Below are positions 1 through 6,826 of a stretch of DNA of 16,926 nt, in pieces. Source of the stretch: Treponema sp. (GTDB taxonomy: Bacteria; Spirochaetota; Spirochaetia; Treponematales; Treponemataceae); NCBI GenBank assembly GCA_018384055.1, contig JAHAZL010000017.1, forward strand, positions 1-16,926, in the 5' to 3' direction. The notes below the pieces were generated by a model. It saw only the letters and a program-made list of their open reading frames with translations, was not told the DNA's origin and searched no databases. Within the stretch, counting starts at the first letter, position 1. The number at the start of each line of letters is the position of its first letter. The position numbers and the translations under genes were made by a program.

Positions 1-2
1 AG

Positions 3-152
3 GTCGCAGGAAATTTCCGTTCAGATGATGGCGCACGCTGGTATCTTAAAATCCGTTCTTATATGGACTCAGCAAGAAAACATGGAGTAAACGCCTTTGA
101 AGCCGTAAAACTTGCCTTTGCTGGAACTCCTGCATTATGCCTGGAATTTTAG
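3..152 (+). pseudogene. IS66-type transposase, C-terminal end (5' cut by window edge)
   Basis: An open frame enters from the left edge and ends at TAG 150-152, giving 49 residues. The stretch GNFRSDDGARWYLKIRSYMD followed by SARKHGVNAFEAVKLAFAG resembles the C-terminus of IS66-family DDE transposases: an FRS-x-x-GA motif, an IRSY helix, and a 'K-H-G-x-x-A-F-x-A-x-K-x-x-F-x-G' tail. Only the tail is in the window, so I cannot tell whether the full gene is intact or a remnant. No IS66 terminal inverted repeat was recognised just after it. The family call is from memory of the motif and is moderate. Confidence 0.55.
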
Positions 153-203
153 GTGCTGAATAGTTACAATAATTTTTATTATTGGGAGAATTCCTAGAAC
201 AAT

Positions 204-250
204 GGGGACAGCCTCCTGTTTTACAAAACAACGCAACGGGGACAAACCTC
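204..250 (+). repeat. Two degenerate copies of the GGGGACAGACCCC-type repeat
   Basis: Two diverged copies stand in direct orientation: GGGGACAGCCTCC at 204-216 and GGGGACAAACCTC at 238-250. Each keeps the GGGGACA half and varies in the right half. They lie between the IS66 tail and the end of rpoN, where no gene is visible, and continue into the exact copy at 295. They look like decayed members of the family described at 1889-1944. Confidence 0.6.
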
Positions 251-294
251 ATTGGGCTTAATTTTTAGAAATATGTTTATCGGTTGTGGACTGA

Positions 295-307
295 GGGGAC
301 AGACCCC
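295..307 (+). repeat. GGGGACAGACCCC REP-like repeat, exact copy
   Basis: The 13-mer GGGGACAGACCCC is a mini-palindrome with a 4-bp GGGG/CCCC stem around ACAGA. It lies 60 bp beyond the 3' end of rpoN. It matches the copy downstream of the RAYT transposase (2838-2850) perfectly, in the opposite orientation. The rest of 153-367 shows no gene; it contains only these repeats and AT-rich DNA. Confidence 0.8.
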
Positions 308-367
308 AAAAGTTCAGACAGTTGAAAATTACAATATAATAAATCAAAACTTTGTAAAATGTTGATG

Positions 368-1819
368 TTAACGATTGTAAGAGGATTCTATGTTCAAAAG
401 ATTCCTGTATTTTGCAACGGTTCTTCTTGCTATTTTAATTTCTCTTTTTTCCAGTTCTTCAACAATCTTTTGATCGCTCATTTTTTTATTTCCAGTGTTA
501 TTTACTATAATTTGCTTCATGACAAACATAACCTTGTCTCGACTTATGGTTTTGTCCTGTGTGGATGCGGCGTTGGTAAAGAAATACTTTATGTTGAATA
601 GTCCCCAGTCGCACAAAATATATTTGCTGTTTGACATTCTGCTGATTGTTGTTTCGTGTACTCCAAGTTTATCGGCAATATCTTGCAGTCTAAGAGGTGA
701 AAGATGTCCTGGTCCTTTTTTGAAGAATTCAAGCTGAATCCTGACTATTTCAGAACAGGCTCGAAGCATTGTGTTTTCTCTATATGCTATGGCTTCCATA
801 AGCTCTTTTGCCTTTCTGATTTTTTCTGACAATTCTTTTTTCTCTTCTTCTGAAAGATCTTTTGATTCAAGAAGCTTTATGTCTACCTCGTTTATGGAAA
901 CTTTTGGCACTGTTTCTTCTGTGTTTCTTACATTCAGTAGAATCTCGTTGTCTCCTACTATTGTTCCCGATTCAGGGAGGTCTGTCCCCTCTATCTTTTC
1001 TACCTCAATGTCTGGTGATATGTAATGGGTTTCCTCCGTCGAAAAATTTCTTGCCGGAAAAGGATCCAGGCTACGGATGAAAATGAGTGCTTCTTTAATT
1101 TCCTCATCTGTAAGATTGAAGTTTGTATATCTCATGGATGATTCTGTAAAACCGATCATTTTTTTATGGTCATCAAGATACTTTTTTATTTTATCATGTA
1201 TTTTTTCTATCTTTAGAGGGTCGAGAAAGTTAAGCTTTCCATCAAGAAGGAATAGCGCAAGTTCAGGTGCATTTCCTCTTTGCTTTGCTTGAATAAAAAG
1301 GCTTTCTTCCATGTTTTTTACGCAAAGTCCTGGTGGATCAAATTGCTGAATTCTGTCCATGCATTTATATAGAAGCCCTAGTGTATGACTTCTATTTTTT
1401 TTGTCCAGAAGAGAAACAGGGGCAAGAAAATGAAAACCCTTGGAATCCAGGTTATATATAAGTTTTTCGCATAGTTCAAATTCTGCAGGGGGAAGATTCA
1501 GCATGTTCAATTGACTTAAAAAGTGCTCGGTCAGGGATTTCCTGTTGTCAGAATAGGCTTCAAGGGCTGCCTGATGAGACTCTGAAGCAAGTTCCCCGTC
1601 TTTTGTAGAAGATGAAATCCTAAGGTTGTCCCTTAAAATTTTTTTGCTTCTTGCATATTTTTCAGTAATTACTAGGGCTGGATTCTCTTCGGCAGCCTTA
1701 ATGATTTCTGTATTTAGATCCTGTGAGGACATGGAAAGAATATTGAGTGAGTGAATCTGCTTTTGGCTCATTATCTGGACCTGTTTTTGAAGTTGTCGCT
1801 GCTGAAATTTCATTGCCAT
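368..1819 (-). CDS. rpoN: RNA polymerase sigma-54 factor RpoN
   Basis: Alternative sigma factor that directs core RNA polymerase to -24/-12 promoters and needs an AAA+ activator for open-complex formation. The 483-aa product has the family's architecture. Region I (about 11-47) is a glutamine-rich helix ending in AAEENPAL. The core-binding domain includes FDPPGLC near 160. A helix-turn-helix (about 376-399) contains LQDIADKLGVHETTISR. The diagnostic RpoN box ARRTVAKYRN is at 464-473. Length is normal. The start at 1819 is chosen from ORF extent and the promoter position; Met-3 at 1813 is an alternative. There is no Shine-Dalgarno sequence, and a TACAAT hexamer ends 6 nt upstream, suggesting a leaderless transcript. 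Residues 277-282 (EGTDLP) are encoded by a copy of the dispersed repeat, in a loop that looks longer than usual for the family. Divergent to the RAYT gene. Confidence 0.97.
   Translation of the reverse strand: MAMKFQQRQLQKQVQIMSQKQIHSLNILSMSSQDLNTEIIKAAEENPALVITEKYARSKKILRDNLRISSSTKDGELASESHQAALEAYSDNRKSLTEHFLSQLNMLNLPPAEFELCEKLIYNLDSKGFHFLAPVSLLDKKNRSHTLGLLYKCMDRIQQFDPPGLCVKNMEESLFIQAKQRGNAPELALFLLDGKLNFLDPLKIEKIHDKIKKYLDDHKKMIGFTESSMRYTNFNLTDEEIKEALIFIRSLDPFPARNFSTEETHYISPDIEVEKIEGTDLPESGTIVGDNEILLNVRNTEETVPKVSINEVDIKLLESKDLSEEEKKELSEKIRKAKELMEAIAYRENTMLRACSEIVRIQLEFFKKGPGHLSPLRLQDIADKLGVHETTISRMSNSKYILCDWGLFNIKYFFTNAASTQDKTISRDKVMFVMKQIIVNNTGNKKMSDQKIVEELEKREIKIARRTVAKYRNLLNIESSYNR
977..991 (-). 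repeat. Dispersed repeat copy inside rpoN
   Basis: In the rpoN sense this reads GAGGGGACAGACCTC, encoding E-G-T-D-L (residues 277-281). The same 15-mer occurs in the DUF1015 gene at 3535-3549. On the plus strand the copy continues as CTAT, resembling the flank of the left hairpin arm (TTCTAT after 1907). It sits between two beta-like segments of RpoN that are normally joined by a short turn. Confidence 0.7.
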
Positions 1820-1825
1820 AGTTAT

Positions 1826-1831
1826 ATTGTA
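1826..1831 (-). promoter_or_regulatory. rpoN -10-like hexamer, leaderless arrangement
   Basis: On the minus strand TACAAT (1831 to 1826) is followed by ATAACT and then the rpoN ATG at 1819. A start site 6-7 nt after the hexamer would fall on the start codon. No convincing -35 box is seen at 17-18 nt (TATCAA at best). No ribosome binding site lies between hexamer and ATG. Confidence 0.45.
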
Positions 1832-1888
1832 AATTAAATGGCTAATAATTGATAGTTGGTTGCAGAAATAGGCCGGTGATGTATTTTA

Positions 1889-1944
1889 TAAACCAGGGGT
1901 CTGTCCCTTCTATACTGAAACAATAGGGACAGACCCCTGGTTTA
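1889..1944. repeat. Perfect 20-bp inverted repeat (REP-like hairpin) upstream of the RAYT gene
   Basis: The left arm TAAACCAGGGGTCTGTCCCT (1889-1908) and right arm AGGGACAGACCCCTGGTTTA (1925-1944) are exact reverse complements around a 16-nt loop. Each arm contains the 10-mer that recurs through the window. The hairpin lies between divergent rpoN and the RAYT gene, 71 nt before the RAYT start, with no T-tract and no gene reading into it, so a terminator role is unlikely. Paired inverted REP units beside the transposase are what RAYT/BIME systems show in other bacteria. Confidence 0.85.
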
Positions 1945-2015
1945 AAAAGTAAAAAATCTTTTCAAAAAATACCATTTCTAATTTTTTCTGTTTATATATA
2001 GTAAAGGGATAAGAA

Positions 2016-2762
2016 ATGGCAAGAAAACCAAGGGTCTATGGAACTTCCGGATTTTATCATGTGATTCTGCGCGGAAACAATAAACAGAATCTTTTTAATG
2101 ATGATATCGACAGGAAATTTTTTATTGATAGATTAAGAAAATATTCAAAAGAACTAAAAATAGCAGTCCATGCATACTGTCTTATGAATAATCATGTTCA
2201 CATTTTGATTGGGAATGCATCTCAAAACCTCAGCCTTTTGGTTCAGAAAATTGCAAACAGTTATGTTTTCTATTTTAATCGAAAATATGAACGATGTGGA
2301 CATTTATTTCAGGGGCGATTCAAAAGTGAACCTATTTTGGATGATGTTCATTTCAAGACCGTCTATCGATATATACTTCAAAATATTGAAAAATCAGGGC
2401 TTGCAAAACTGGATCAATATAGGTGGAATAGTTTTGGGGCTTTGAACCGTTGCAGAAAAAATAGCTTTATCAATGTTGAATATATTATGGGCATGTTTTC
2501 TTCAAAAAAGCTGCTGCTTGAATTTTTATTTCAACGAGAGAATATAAAATGCATGGAGTATGAAAACAAAATTGTTTTATCAGATGATAGGGCAATAAAT
2601 TTAATAAAAAGAATATTTGGAATATCGTCTCCGTACAAACTTGAGAGACTGGAGCTAGAAGAACAAATTCTCAAATGCAAAATAATGAAGAGACATGGAC
2701 TTTCAATGAGTCAAATTGGAAGAATAACCGGTATTAGCACCCTAATAATCAGAAAGTCATAA
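2016..2762 (+). CDS. REP-associated tyrosine transposase (RAYT, Y1/HUH superfamily)
   Basis: Single-strand DNA transposase/nickase of the IS200-like Y1 family. The 248-aa protein opens with MARKPRVYGTSGFYHVILRG, the usual RAYT entry (M-x-R-x-P-R ... YHV-x-x-RGN). The metal-binding HUH motif is NNHVHILI, with H60 and H62. Tyr-119 in YRYILQN is the best candidate catalytic tyrosine; Tyr-117 is the alternative. The C-terminus (about 224-248) has a helix-turn-helix-like LSMSQIGRITGIS, as in RAYTs that carry an extra DNA-binding tail. The start is supported by AAGGGAT 5 nt upstream. The gene stands alone, without recognisable IS200 ends. It is flanked instead by GGGGTCTGTCCC motifs: the hairpin at 1889-1944 and a single copy at 2838-2850. 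This suggests domesticated or REP-spreading behaviour rather than an ordinary IS. The gene is AT-rich relative to its neighbours. Confidence 0.92.
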   Translation: MARKPRVYGTSGFYHVILRGNNKQNLFNDDIDRKFFIDRLRKYSKELKIAVHAYCLMNNHVHILIGNASQNLSLLVQKIANSYVFYFNRKYERCGHLFQGRFKSEPILDDVHFKTVYRYILQNIEKSGLAKLDQYRWNSFGALNRCRKNSFINVEYIMGMFSSKKLLLEFLFQRENIKCMEYENKIVLSDDRAINLIKRIFGISSPYKLERLELEEQILKCKIMKRHGLSMSQIGRITGISTLIIRKS

Positions 2763-2837
2763 TGAAAAATCAAGTTTTATAAAAATCTAAAAAATTTGTA
2801 AGGTTTGTTTGGGGTGGAATATTAAAAAACATTCATA

Positions 2838-2850
2838 GGGGTCTGTCCCC
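2838..2850 (-). repeat. REP-like repeat copy downstream of the RAYT gene
   Basis: GGGGTCTGTCCCC on the plus strand is an exact reverse complement of the copy at 295-307. It is in direct orientation with the left hairpin arm at 1896-1907. It starts 76 nt after the transposase stop and 94 nt before the next ATG, so the RAYT gene is bracketed by the motif. Confidence 0.8.
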
Positions 2851-2895
2851 ATTTGTTTTTTTTGGTCCCTTTTCCGCACATAATTCATCTTTTAT

Positions 2896-2925
2896 ATGAC
2901 AATTATCCTGTTATTTTGATATAAT
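2896..2925 (+). promoter_or_regulatory. Promoter of the DUF1015 gene, leaderless arrangement
   Basis: ATGACA (2896-2901) and a consensus TATAAT (2920-2925) are separated by 18 nt. The ATG of the next gene begins 6 nt after the -10 box, so transcription should start on or beside the start codon. No ribosome binding site is present between them. Confidence 0.65.
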
Positions 2926-2931
2926 AATACT

Positions 2932-4254
2932 ATGAAAAAGTTTGATAAGTTTGGAATTAAAGTTCCTGGCATTCTTTTGCCACGCGATAAAAAGTTGGAC
3001 TCTTGGAGTGTAATAGCCTGCGATCAGTATACACAGGATCAGAAGTACTGGAAAAAGGTTAGCGATGCAGCTGGCTCGAATCCTTCTACATTGAACCTTA
3101 TACTTCCGGAAGTTTATCTTGGTGCGCCTGATAGAAAGGAACGTCTTGAAAAAATCCGTGTTTCAATGTCCGATTATGTTTCAAACAATGTATTTGATGA
3201 TGAAAAAGAAGAATTTATATATGTAGAGAGAACTTCCGCATACGGAAGAACTAGAAAAGGTCTTGTTTGTGCAATTGATCTCGATGCTTATGAATGGAAA
3301 CCTTTCAGCAAAAATTTGATTCGCGCAACGGAAGCAACCATCGTTGACCGCATCCCACCTCGAAAAGAAATTAGAAAAAATGCTCCTCTTGAACTTCCTC
3401 ACATCATGCTTCTTGTAAATGATCCGGAACACAGTCTCGTTGAAAAGACTGGGGAAACTGCAAAGAAGAATTCTCCTGTTTATGATGGCGACCTTATGCT
3501 TAATGCCGGCCATATTTCAGGTTGGGCTGTTAAAGAGGGGACAGACCTCGATGCTGTTTATGATAGTCTTGAAAAACTTTTCAAGAACAATACTGCTCCA
3601 GATGGTAGTACTTTCATGTTTGCCGTTGGTGATGGAAATCATTCCCTTGCAACAGCAAAGGCAGTATGGGACGAATATCGTGAAGAATTGAAACAGAAGG
3701 GACAGACCCCTGAGGAAATAGCCTCCTCAAACGTCCGCTATGCCCTCGTAGAAATCGTAAACATATACGATGAAGGTCTTACCTTCGAACCGATTCATCG
3801 TGTTCTTTTTAATGCTTATCCTCAAAAACTCATTTCATATCTTGCCGACAAACTCGATGGAAAAATCGTTGATGAAGATAATCGTGGGGCTCTCGAAGTA
3901 AATGTAAAGAATTCCAAGGCTGATTTTGGCTTTGTATACAATGTTGACGGAAATATCCGCTATACTCGCATCGCAACAAAAATTACTGATCTTGCAGTAA
4001 GCCGCCTCCAGCCAGAGCTCGATGAATTCATCAAGAAGTACAACAACATCGAAATCGATTACATTCACGGTACTGAAGAAGTTTTCCGTCTTGGCCAAAA
4101 GGAAAATGCAATTTCAATTCTTCTTCCTCCGATAGCAAAGGATTCTTTCTTTGATACCATCAGTACTCGCGGTCCTCTTCCAAGAAAAAGTTTCAGCATG
4201 GGTGAAGCAGATGAAAAGAGATTCTATCTTGAATGCCGCAGGTTGTTTTCCTAG
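2932..4254 (+). CDS. DUF1015 family protein
   Basis: A 440-aa cytosolic protein of the DUF1015 family; molecular function is not established. The family hallmark is visible as FAVGDGNHSLATAK at about 230-243. The N-terminal part has the typical WSVIACDQYTQDQKYW segment, and the C-terminal part has DYIHGTEEV and a LLPPI stretch. Length matches full-length members. The start at 2932 is set by the first in-frame Met and the promoter 6 nt upstream. Two copies of the window's dispersed repeat are embedded in frame: residues 202-207 (EGTDLD, at 3535-3549) and 256-261 (KGQTPE, at 3699-3711). They are read in different registers and both fall in charged, presumably exposed segments. The small membrane-protein gene follows 26 nt later and may share the transcript. 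Confidence 0.9.
   Translation: MKKFDKFGIKVPGILLPRDKKLDSWSVIACDQYTQDQKYWKKVSDAAGSNPSTLNLILPEVYLGAPDRKERLEKIRVSMSDYVSNNVFDDEKEEFIYVERTSAYGRTRKGLVCAIDLDAYEWKPFSKNLIRATEATIVDRIPPRKEIRKNAPLELPHIMLLVNDPEHSLVEKTGETAKKNSPVYDGDLMLNAGHISGWAVKEGTDLDAVYDSLEKLFKNNTAPDGSTFMFAVGDGNHSLATAKAVWDEYREELKQKGQTPEEIASSNVRYALVEIVNIYDEGLTFEPIHRVLFNAYPQKLISYLADKLDGKIVDEDNRGALEVNVKNSKADFGFVYNVDGNIRYTRIATKITDLAVSRLQPELDEFIKKYNNIEIDYIHGTEEVFRLGQKENAISILLPPIAKDSFFDTISTRGPLPRKSFSMGEADEKRFYLECRRLFS
3535..3549 (+). repeat. Dispersed repeat copy 1 inside the DUF1015 gene
   Basis: GAGGGGACAGACCTC, identical over 15 nt to the copy inside rpoN (977-991, gene sense). It encodes E-G-T-D-L. The GAGG/CCTC ends can pair. Confidence 0.7.
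3698..3711 (+). repeat. Dispersed repeat copy 2 inside the DUF1015 gene
   Basis: AGGGACAGACCCCT shares 14 nt with the right arm of the hairpin before the RAYT gene (1925-1938). It is read as G-Q-T-P, a different register from copy 1, which points to DNA-level rather than peptide-level similarity. Confidence 0.7.
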
Positions 4255-4280
4255 AAATTGACTGAGGTAAAGAGGATTAG

Positions 4281-4910
4281 ATGGAAATAGAATACGTAGA
4301 CTGTGGTAAAGGACAGCCGGAAGAAAATTTTATTCTTCCGCAGACAGAAAAGACAATCAACCAGATTATTGATGAATTTACATACTTCTTCTCTGTGTGC
4401 CGTTTTCTGCTTCAGGTTGTCTATATTGTTTACCTTGTCCTCCGATTCATTTACCTTGACCACTATAAGTCATTTACCCTGAGCCTTCTTGGTGTCTGTC
4501 TGATTCAGTTTGTTTTTCTTTTGGTAAGCGTAAGGCAGCAGAAGAAAATCAGCGCAAGGATAGTAAGACCGGTCAGGCTTGCAAAAAGACTTGTGTCATT
4601 TGCCGTTGCAGTGATTGTTGCCATTGATATTTTTGGAAATCAGGAAGTAATACACAGGTGGCAGGCAATTACTGGAGTTCTCATCTGTCTTGGATGGATT
4701 CTTTCCATTGCAGGTGGTGTGTTTGCAGCTACAGTACCTCGCTATGCAAGGATGATCCTCACAAGCTTCAAGAAGGACATTGACCCTCAAGCTCTTGCAA
4801 CTAGAAGTCTTTCCAAGGTTAAGGAAGCTGCCGGCAACATTGCAAAACGGAAGGCTGTAAGAAGCTGGCGTAACATTAAGACCTGGTTCAACGACCTCAT
4901 TGATCCGTAA
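4281..4910 (+). CDS. Hypothetical inner-membrane protein
   Basis: Not assigned to a known family. The 209-aa product has a polar N-terminus of about 35 residues. Hydrophobic segments follow near 38-57 and 63-82, and two more near 105-120 and 130-150, consistent with four membrane spans. The basic C-terminal tail has several Lys/Arg residues (AKRKAVRSWRNIK). AGAGGATTAG directly before the ATG supports the start. It lies 26 nt after the DUF1015 gene and 69 nt before parA, all on the plus strand, so it may be transcribed with the former. Nothing in the sequence indicates a substrate or catalytic role. Confidence 0.75.
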   Translation: MEIEYVDCGKGQPEENFILPQTEKTINQIIDEFTYFFSVCRFLLQVVYIVYLVLRFIYLDHYKSFTLSLLGVCLIQFVFLLVSVRQQKKISARIVRPVRLAKRLVSFAVAVIVAIDIFGNQEVIHRWQAITGVLICLGWILSIAGGVFAATVPRYARMILTSFKKDIDPQALATRSLSKVKEAAGNIAKRKAVRSWRNIKTWFNDLIDP

Positions 4911-4940
4911 AACCGGGTGTTTTTTAGGAAAATCATCTTA

Positions 4941-4970
4941 TCGACAACTGATATAAAATAATAGTATAAT
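4941..4970 (+). promoter_or_regulatory. Promoter of parAB, near-leaderless
   Basis: TCGACA (4941-4946) and TATAAT (4965-4970) are separated by 18 nt. The parA ATG at 4980 starts 9 nt after the -10 box. The predicted 5' leader is therefore 0-3 nt, too short for a ribosome binding site, and no purine-rich Shine-Dalgarno sequence is present. Confidence 0.65.
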
Positions 4971-4979
4971 GGTAGTATT

Positions 4980-5735
4980 ATGGGAAAGGTAATCACACTT
5001 GTTAATCAGAAGGGTGGTGTCGGAAAGACAACATCTGCAATCAATATTGGTGCTTATATCGCGGAAGCCGGAAAAAAAGTTCTTCTGGTGGATTTTGATA
5101 GCCAGGGAAACATGTCTTCGGGTGTCGGCGTAAACAAGAAGAAGCCGACTGTCTATGAACTTATGGCAGGTCAGGCTTCCTGTGATGAAGCAATAAAGCA
5201 TACAGCATTGACAAATCTTGATGTCATCAGTGCATCAATTGATCTTTCCGCTGCAGCAATCGAGCTTGTAGGCCTTGAAAACCGCGAATTTTATCTCAAA
5301 AATGCAATTGCACCTGTACGCGACAAGTATGACTACATTATCATCGACTGCCCTCCATCTTTGGGTCTTCTTACCCTCAATGGTCTTGCGGCGGCTGATG
5401 AAGTTCTAGTTCCAATGCAGTGCGAATACTTTGCACTTGAAGGTCTTACTCTCCTTTTGCAGACTGTAAAAAAGGTTCAAAACGGAATCAACAAGGATCT
5501 TAAGATCGGCGGTATTTTCTTTACGATGTATGACAGCCGTACAAAACTTGCGGAACAGGTTGTAAAAGAGGTTATCTCTTATTTCAAGGACTATGTTTTC
5601 AATACAATGATTCCAAGAAACATCAGGCTTTCCGAGGCTCCTTCCCATGGTGAGCCAATTTGTCTCTATGATCCCGCATGTATCGGTGCAAAGAGTTATA
5701 AGAAACTTGCAGAAGAGGTAATCAGTCGTGGCTAA
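4980..5735 (+). CDS. parA: Chromosome-partitioning ATPase ParA (Soj)
   Basis: Deviant-Walker ATPase that works with ParB in chromosome (or replicon) segregation by ATP-dependent, non-specific DNA binding. In the 251-aa product the deviant Walker A motif KGGVGKTT is at residues 11-18, with the signature first lysine K11. A Walker A' segment LLVDFDSQGN lies at about 35-44, and Walker B is in YIIIDCPPSLG. The protein is the short chromosomal type, without the N-terminal HTH of plasmid type Ia ParA. The start is at 4980; there is no upstream Shine-Dalgarno sequence. The 3' end overlaps parB by 8 nt, indicating coupled translation. Confidence 0.96.
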   Translation: MGKVITLVNQKGGVGKTTSAINIGAYIAEAGKKVLLVDFDSQGNMSSGVGVNKKKPTVYELMAGQASCDEAIKHTALTNLDVISASIDLSAAAIELVGLENREFYLKNAIAPVRDKYDYIIIDCPPSLGLLTLNGLAAADEVLVPMQCEYFALEGLTLLLQTVKKVQNGINKDLKIGGIFFTMYDSRTKLAEQVVKEVISYFKDYVFNTMIPRNIRLSEAPSHGEPICLYDPACIGAKSYKKLAEEVISRG

Positions 5736-6711
5736 GCATCAGGGACTTGGAAGAGGCCTAGAGGCTTTAATGCAGGGGGCAGAGGATGACTATTCATCTG
5801 TGAACAATACTCAGGCAGAGAAAGAAAGTACTGGAGTTCAGATCAAGGGGACAGTCCCTTCGGCTCCTAAGACTAATCTTCCTGCAGGAATTAGTGCAGA
5901 CGAAAACGGAACTTTGTGGTGCGATCCAAAACTCCTCAAGCCTAATCCATATCAGCCTCGAACTCATTTTGACGAAGAATATATTTCTGAACTTTCTGAA
6001 TCTATCCGCCAGATAGGTGTCCTTCAGCCAGTTACAATTGAAGATGCTGGTGACGGTACTTTCTACATCATTTCCGGGGAATGCCGTACAAGAGCTTCCC
6101 TCAAGGCTGGCGTTGAAAAGATACCTGTTCAGCTCAAGAAATATACTGACGAAAAGAAGCTGGTTGTAGCCCTCATCGAAAACATTCAGCGTTCGGATCT
6201 AAATCCTGTTGAAGAAGCCCAGGCTTACTACAAGCTTATGGAAATTGCAAATCTCAACCAGGATCAAGTTGCAGAGCGTGTTGGAAAGAACAGGTCTACT
6301 GTTGCCAATTGCCTTCGTCTTCTTAAATTGCCCGAAGACATTCAGAAGGCTCTCGTGGAGGAAAAGATTACTTCTGGACACGCCCGTGCCATTTTGAGCC
6401 TTGACAACGATACTGACATGAGGATCCTCTACGGAAGGATTCAGGGACAGGGGCTTAATGTTCGCCAGGCGGAAGCAATGGCAAAGGAAATGAAGGATGG
6501 TCCTTCTGCAGTTAATCCTGGATCATCTAAACCTGCCGTAGACAACCGCGATCCAAACCTCATTGCCATCGAAAACAAGATTATTGAACGGCTTGGCACA
6601 AAGGTTCAGATCAAAGGTGACCTTTCAAAGGGTTCCATTACCATCAATTATTTTAATGGTGATGATCTTGATAGAATTTTCAAGCTTATTGCCCCTGGTG
6701 CAAAACTCTAG
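5728..6711 (+). CDS. parB: Chromosome-partitioning protein ParB (Spo0J)
   Basis: CTP-dependent DNA clamp that loads at parS and activates ParA. The GTG start at 5728 lies inside the parA end and is preceded by AGAGG. The 327-aa protein has the N-terminal ParA-contact motif GLGRGLEAL (6-14) and a variable linker (about 15-62). The ParB/Srx core follows: NPYQPR near 73-78, the CTP-binding box GECRTRA at 117-123, and ENIQRSDLNPVEEA at 151-164. Next come a helix-turn-helix (about 176-196, QVAERVGKNRSTVANCLRLL) and a C-terminal dimer domain. The usual GERR box reads GECR; its final arginine is kept. The linker carries a palindromic variant of the window's repeat (KGTVP, 40-44). No parS consensus (TGTTTCACGTGAAACA) was seen in the window. 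Confidence 0.96.
   Translation: MAKHQGLGRGLEALMQGAEDDYSSVNNTQAEKESTGVQIKGTVPSAPKTNLPAGISADENGTLWCDPKLLKPNPYQPRTHFDEEYISELSESIRQIGVLQPVTIEDAGDGTFYIISGECRTRASLKAGVEKIPVQLKKYTDEKKLVVALIENIQRSDLNPVEEAQAYYKLMEIANLNQDQVAERVGKNRSTVANCLRLLKLPEDIQKALVEEKITSGHARAILSLDNDTDMRILYGRIQGQGLNVRQAEAMAKEMKDGPSAVNPGSSKPAVDNRDPNLIAIENKIIERLGTKVQIKGDLSKGSITINYFNGDDLDRIFKLIAPGAKL
5845..5860 (+). repeat. Palindromic repeat variant inside parB linker
   Basis: AAGGGGACAGTCCCTT resembles the dispersed motif but replaces AGACC by AGTCC, giving a 5-bp AAGGG/CCCTT stem around GACAGT. It encodes K-G-T-V-P-S in the poorly conserved linker of ParB. Confidence 0.5.
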
Positions 6712-6725
6712 TCATGAATCAGCAT

Positions 6726-6820
6726 GGGGCTGTCCAATAAGTATGAGTCATTGCCGTGCTCGACACTGCAATCTCTTGTATTGCAATTAAATGACACTTT
6801 TTGAACTTATTGCTCATCCC
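6726..6820. repeat. Nested palindromic element between convergent parB and MATE genes; possible terminator or MITE remnant
   Basis: GGGGCTGTCCAATAAGT (6726-6742) is partly mirrored by ACTTATTGCTCATCCC (6805-6820), with an exact 8-bp pairing CAATAAGT/ACTTATTG. Inside are GTCATT/AATGAC (6747-6752 and 6790-6795) and a 9-position stem with one mismatch, ATTGCCGTG/CACTGCAAT (6750-6758 and 6764-6772), around CTCGA. TATTTTTT follows at 6821-6828, so the structure could terminate parAB transcripts. Its left end shares the first 10 bases with the IS1182-like end at 15531, which suggests a non-autonomous transposon relic. Confidence 0.55.
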
Positions 6821-6826
6821 TATTTT

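Noticed and set aside
167..184. CAATAAT/ATTATTG hairpin after the IS66 tail
   Set aside because: The stem is short and entirely AT-rich, with no following T-tract; it is expected by chance in such sequence and matches no known IS66 end.
359..601. Plus-strand frames opposite rpoN
   Set aside because: They are antisense to a complete, well-conserved sigma-54 gene and look like chance open frames.
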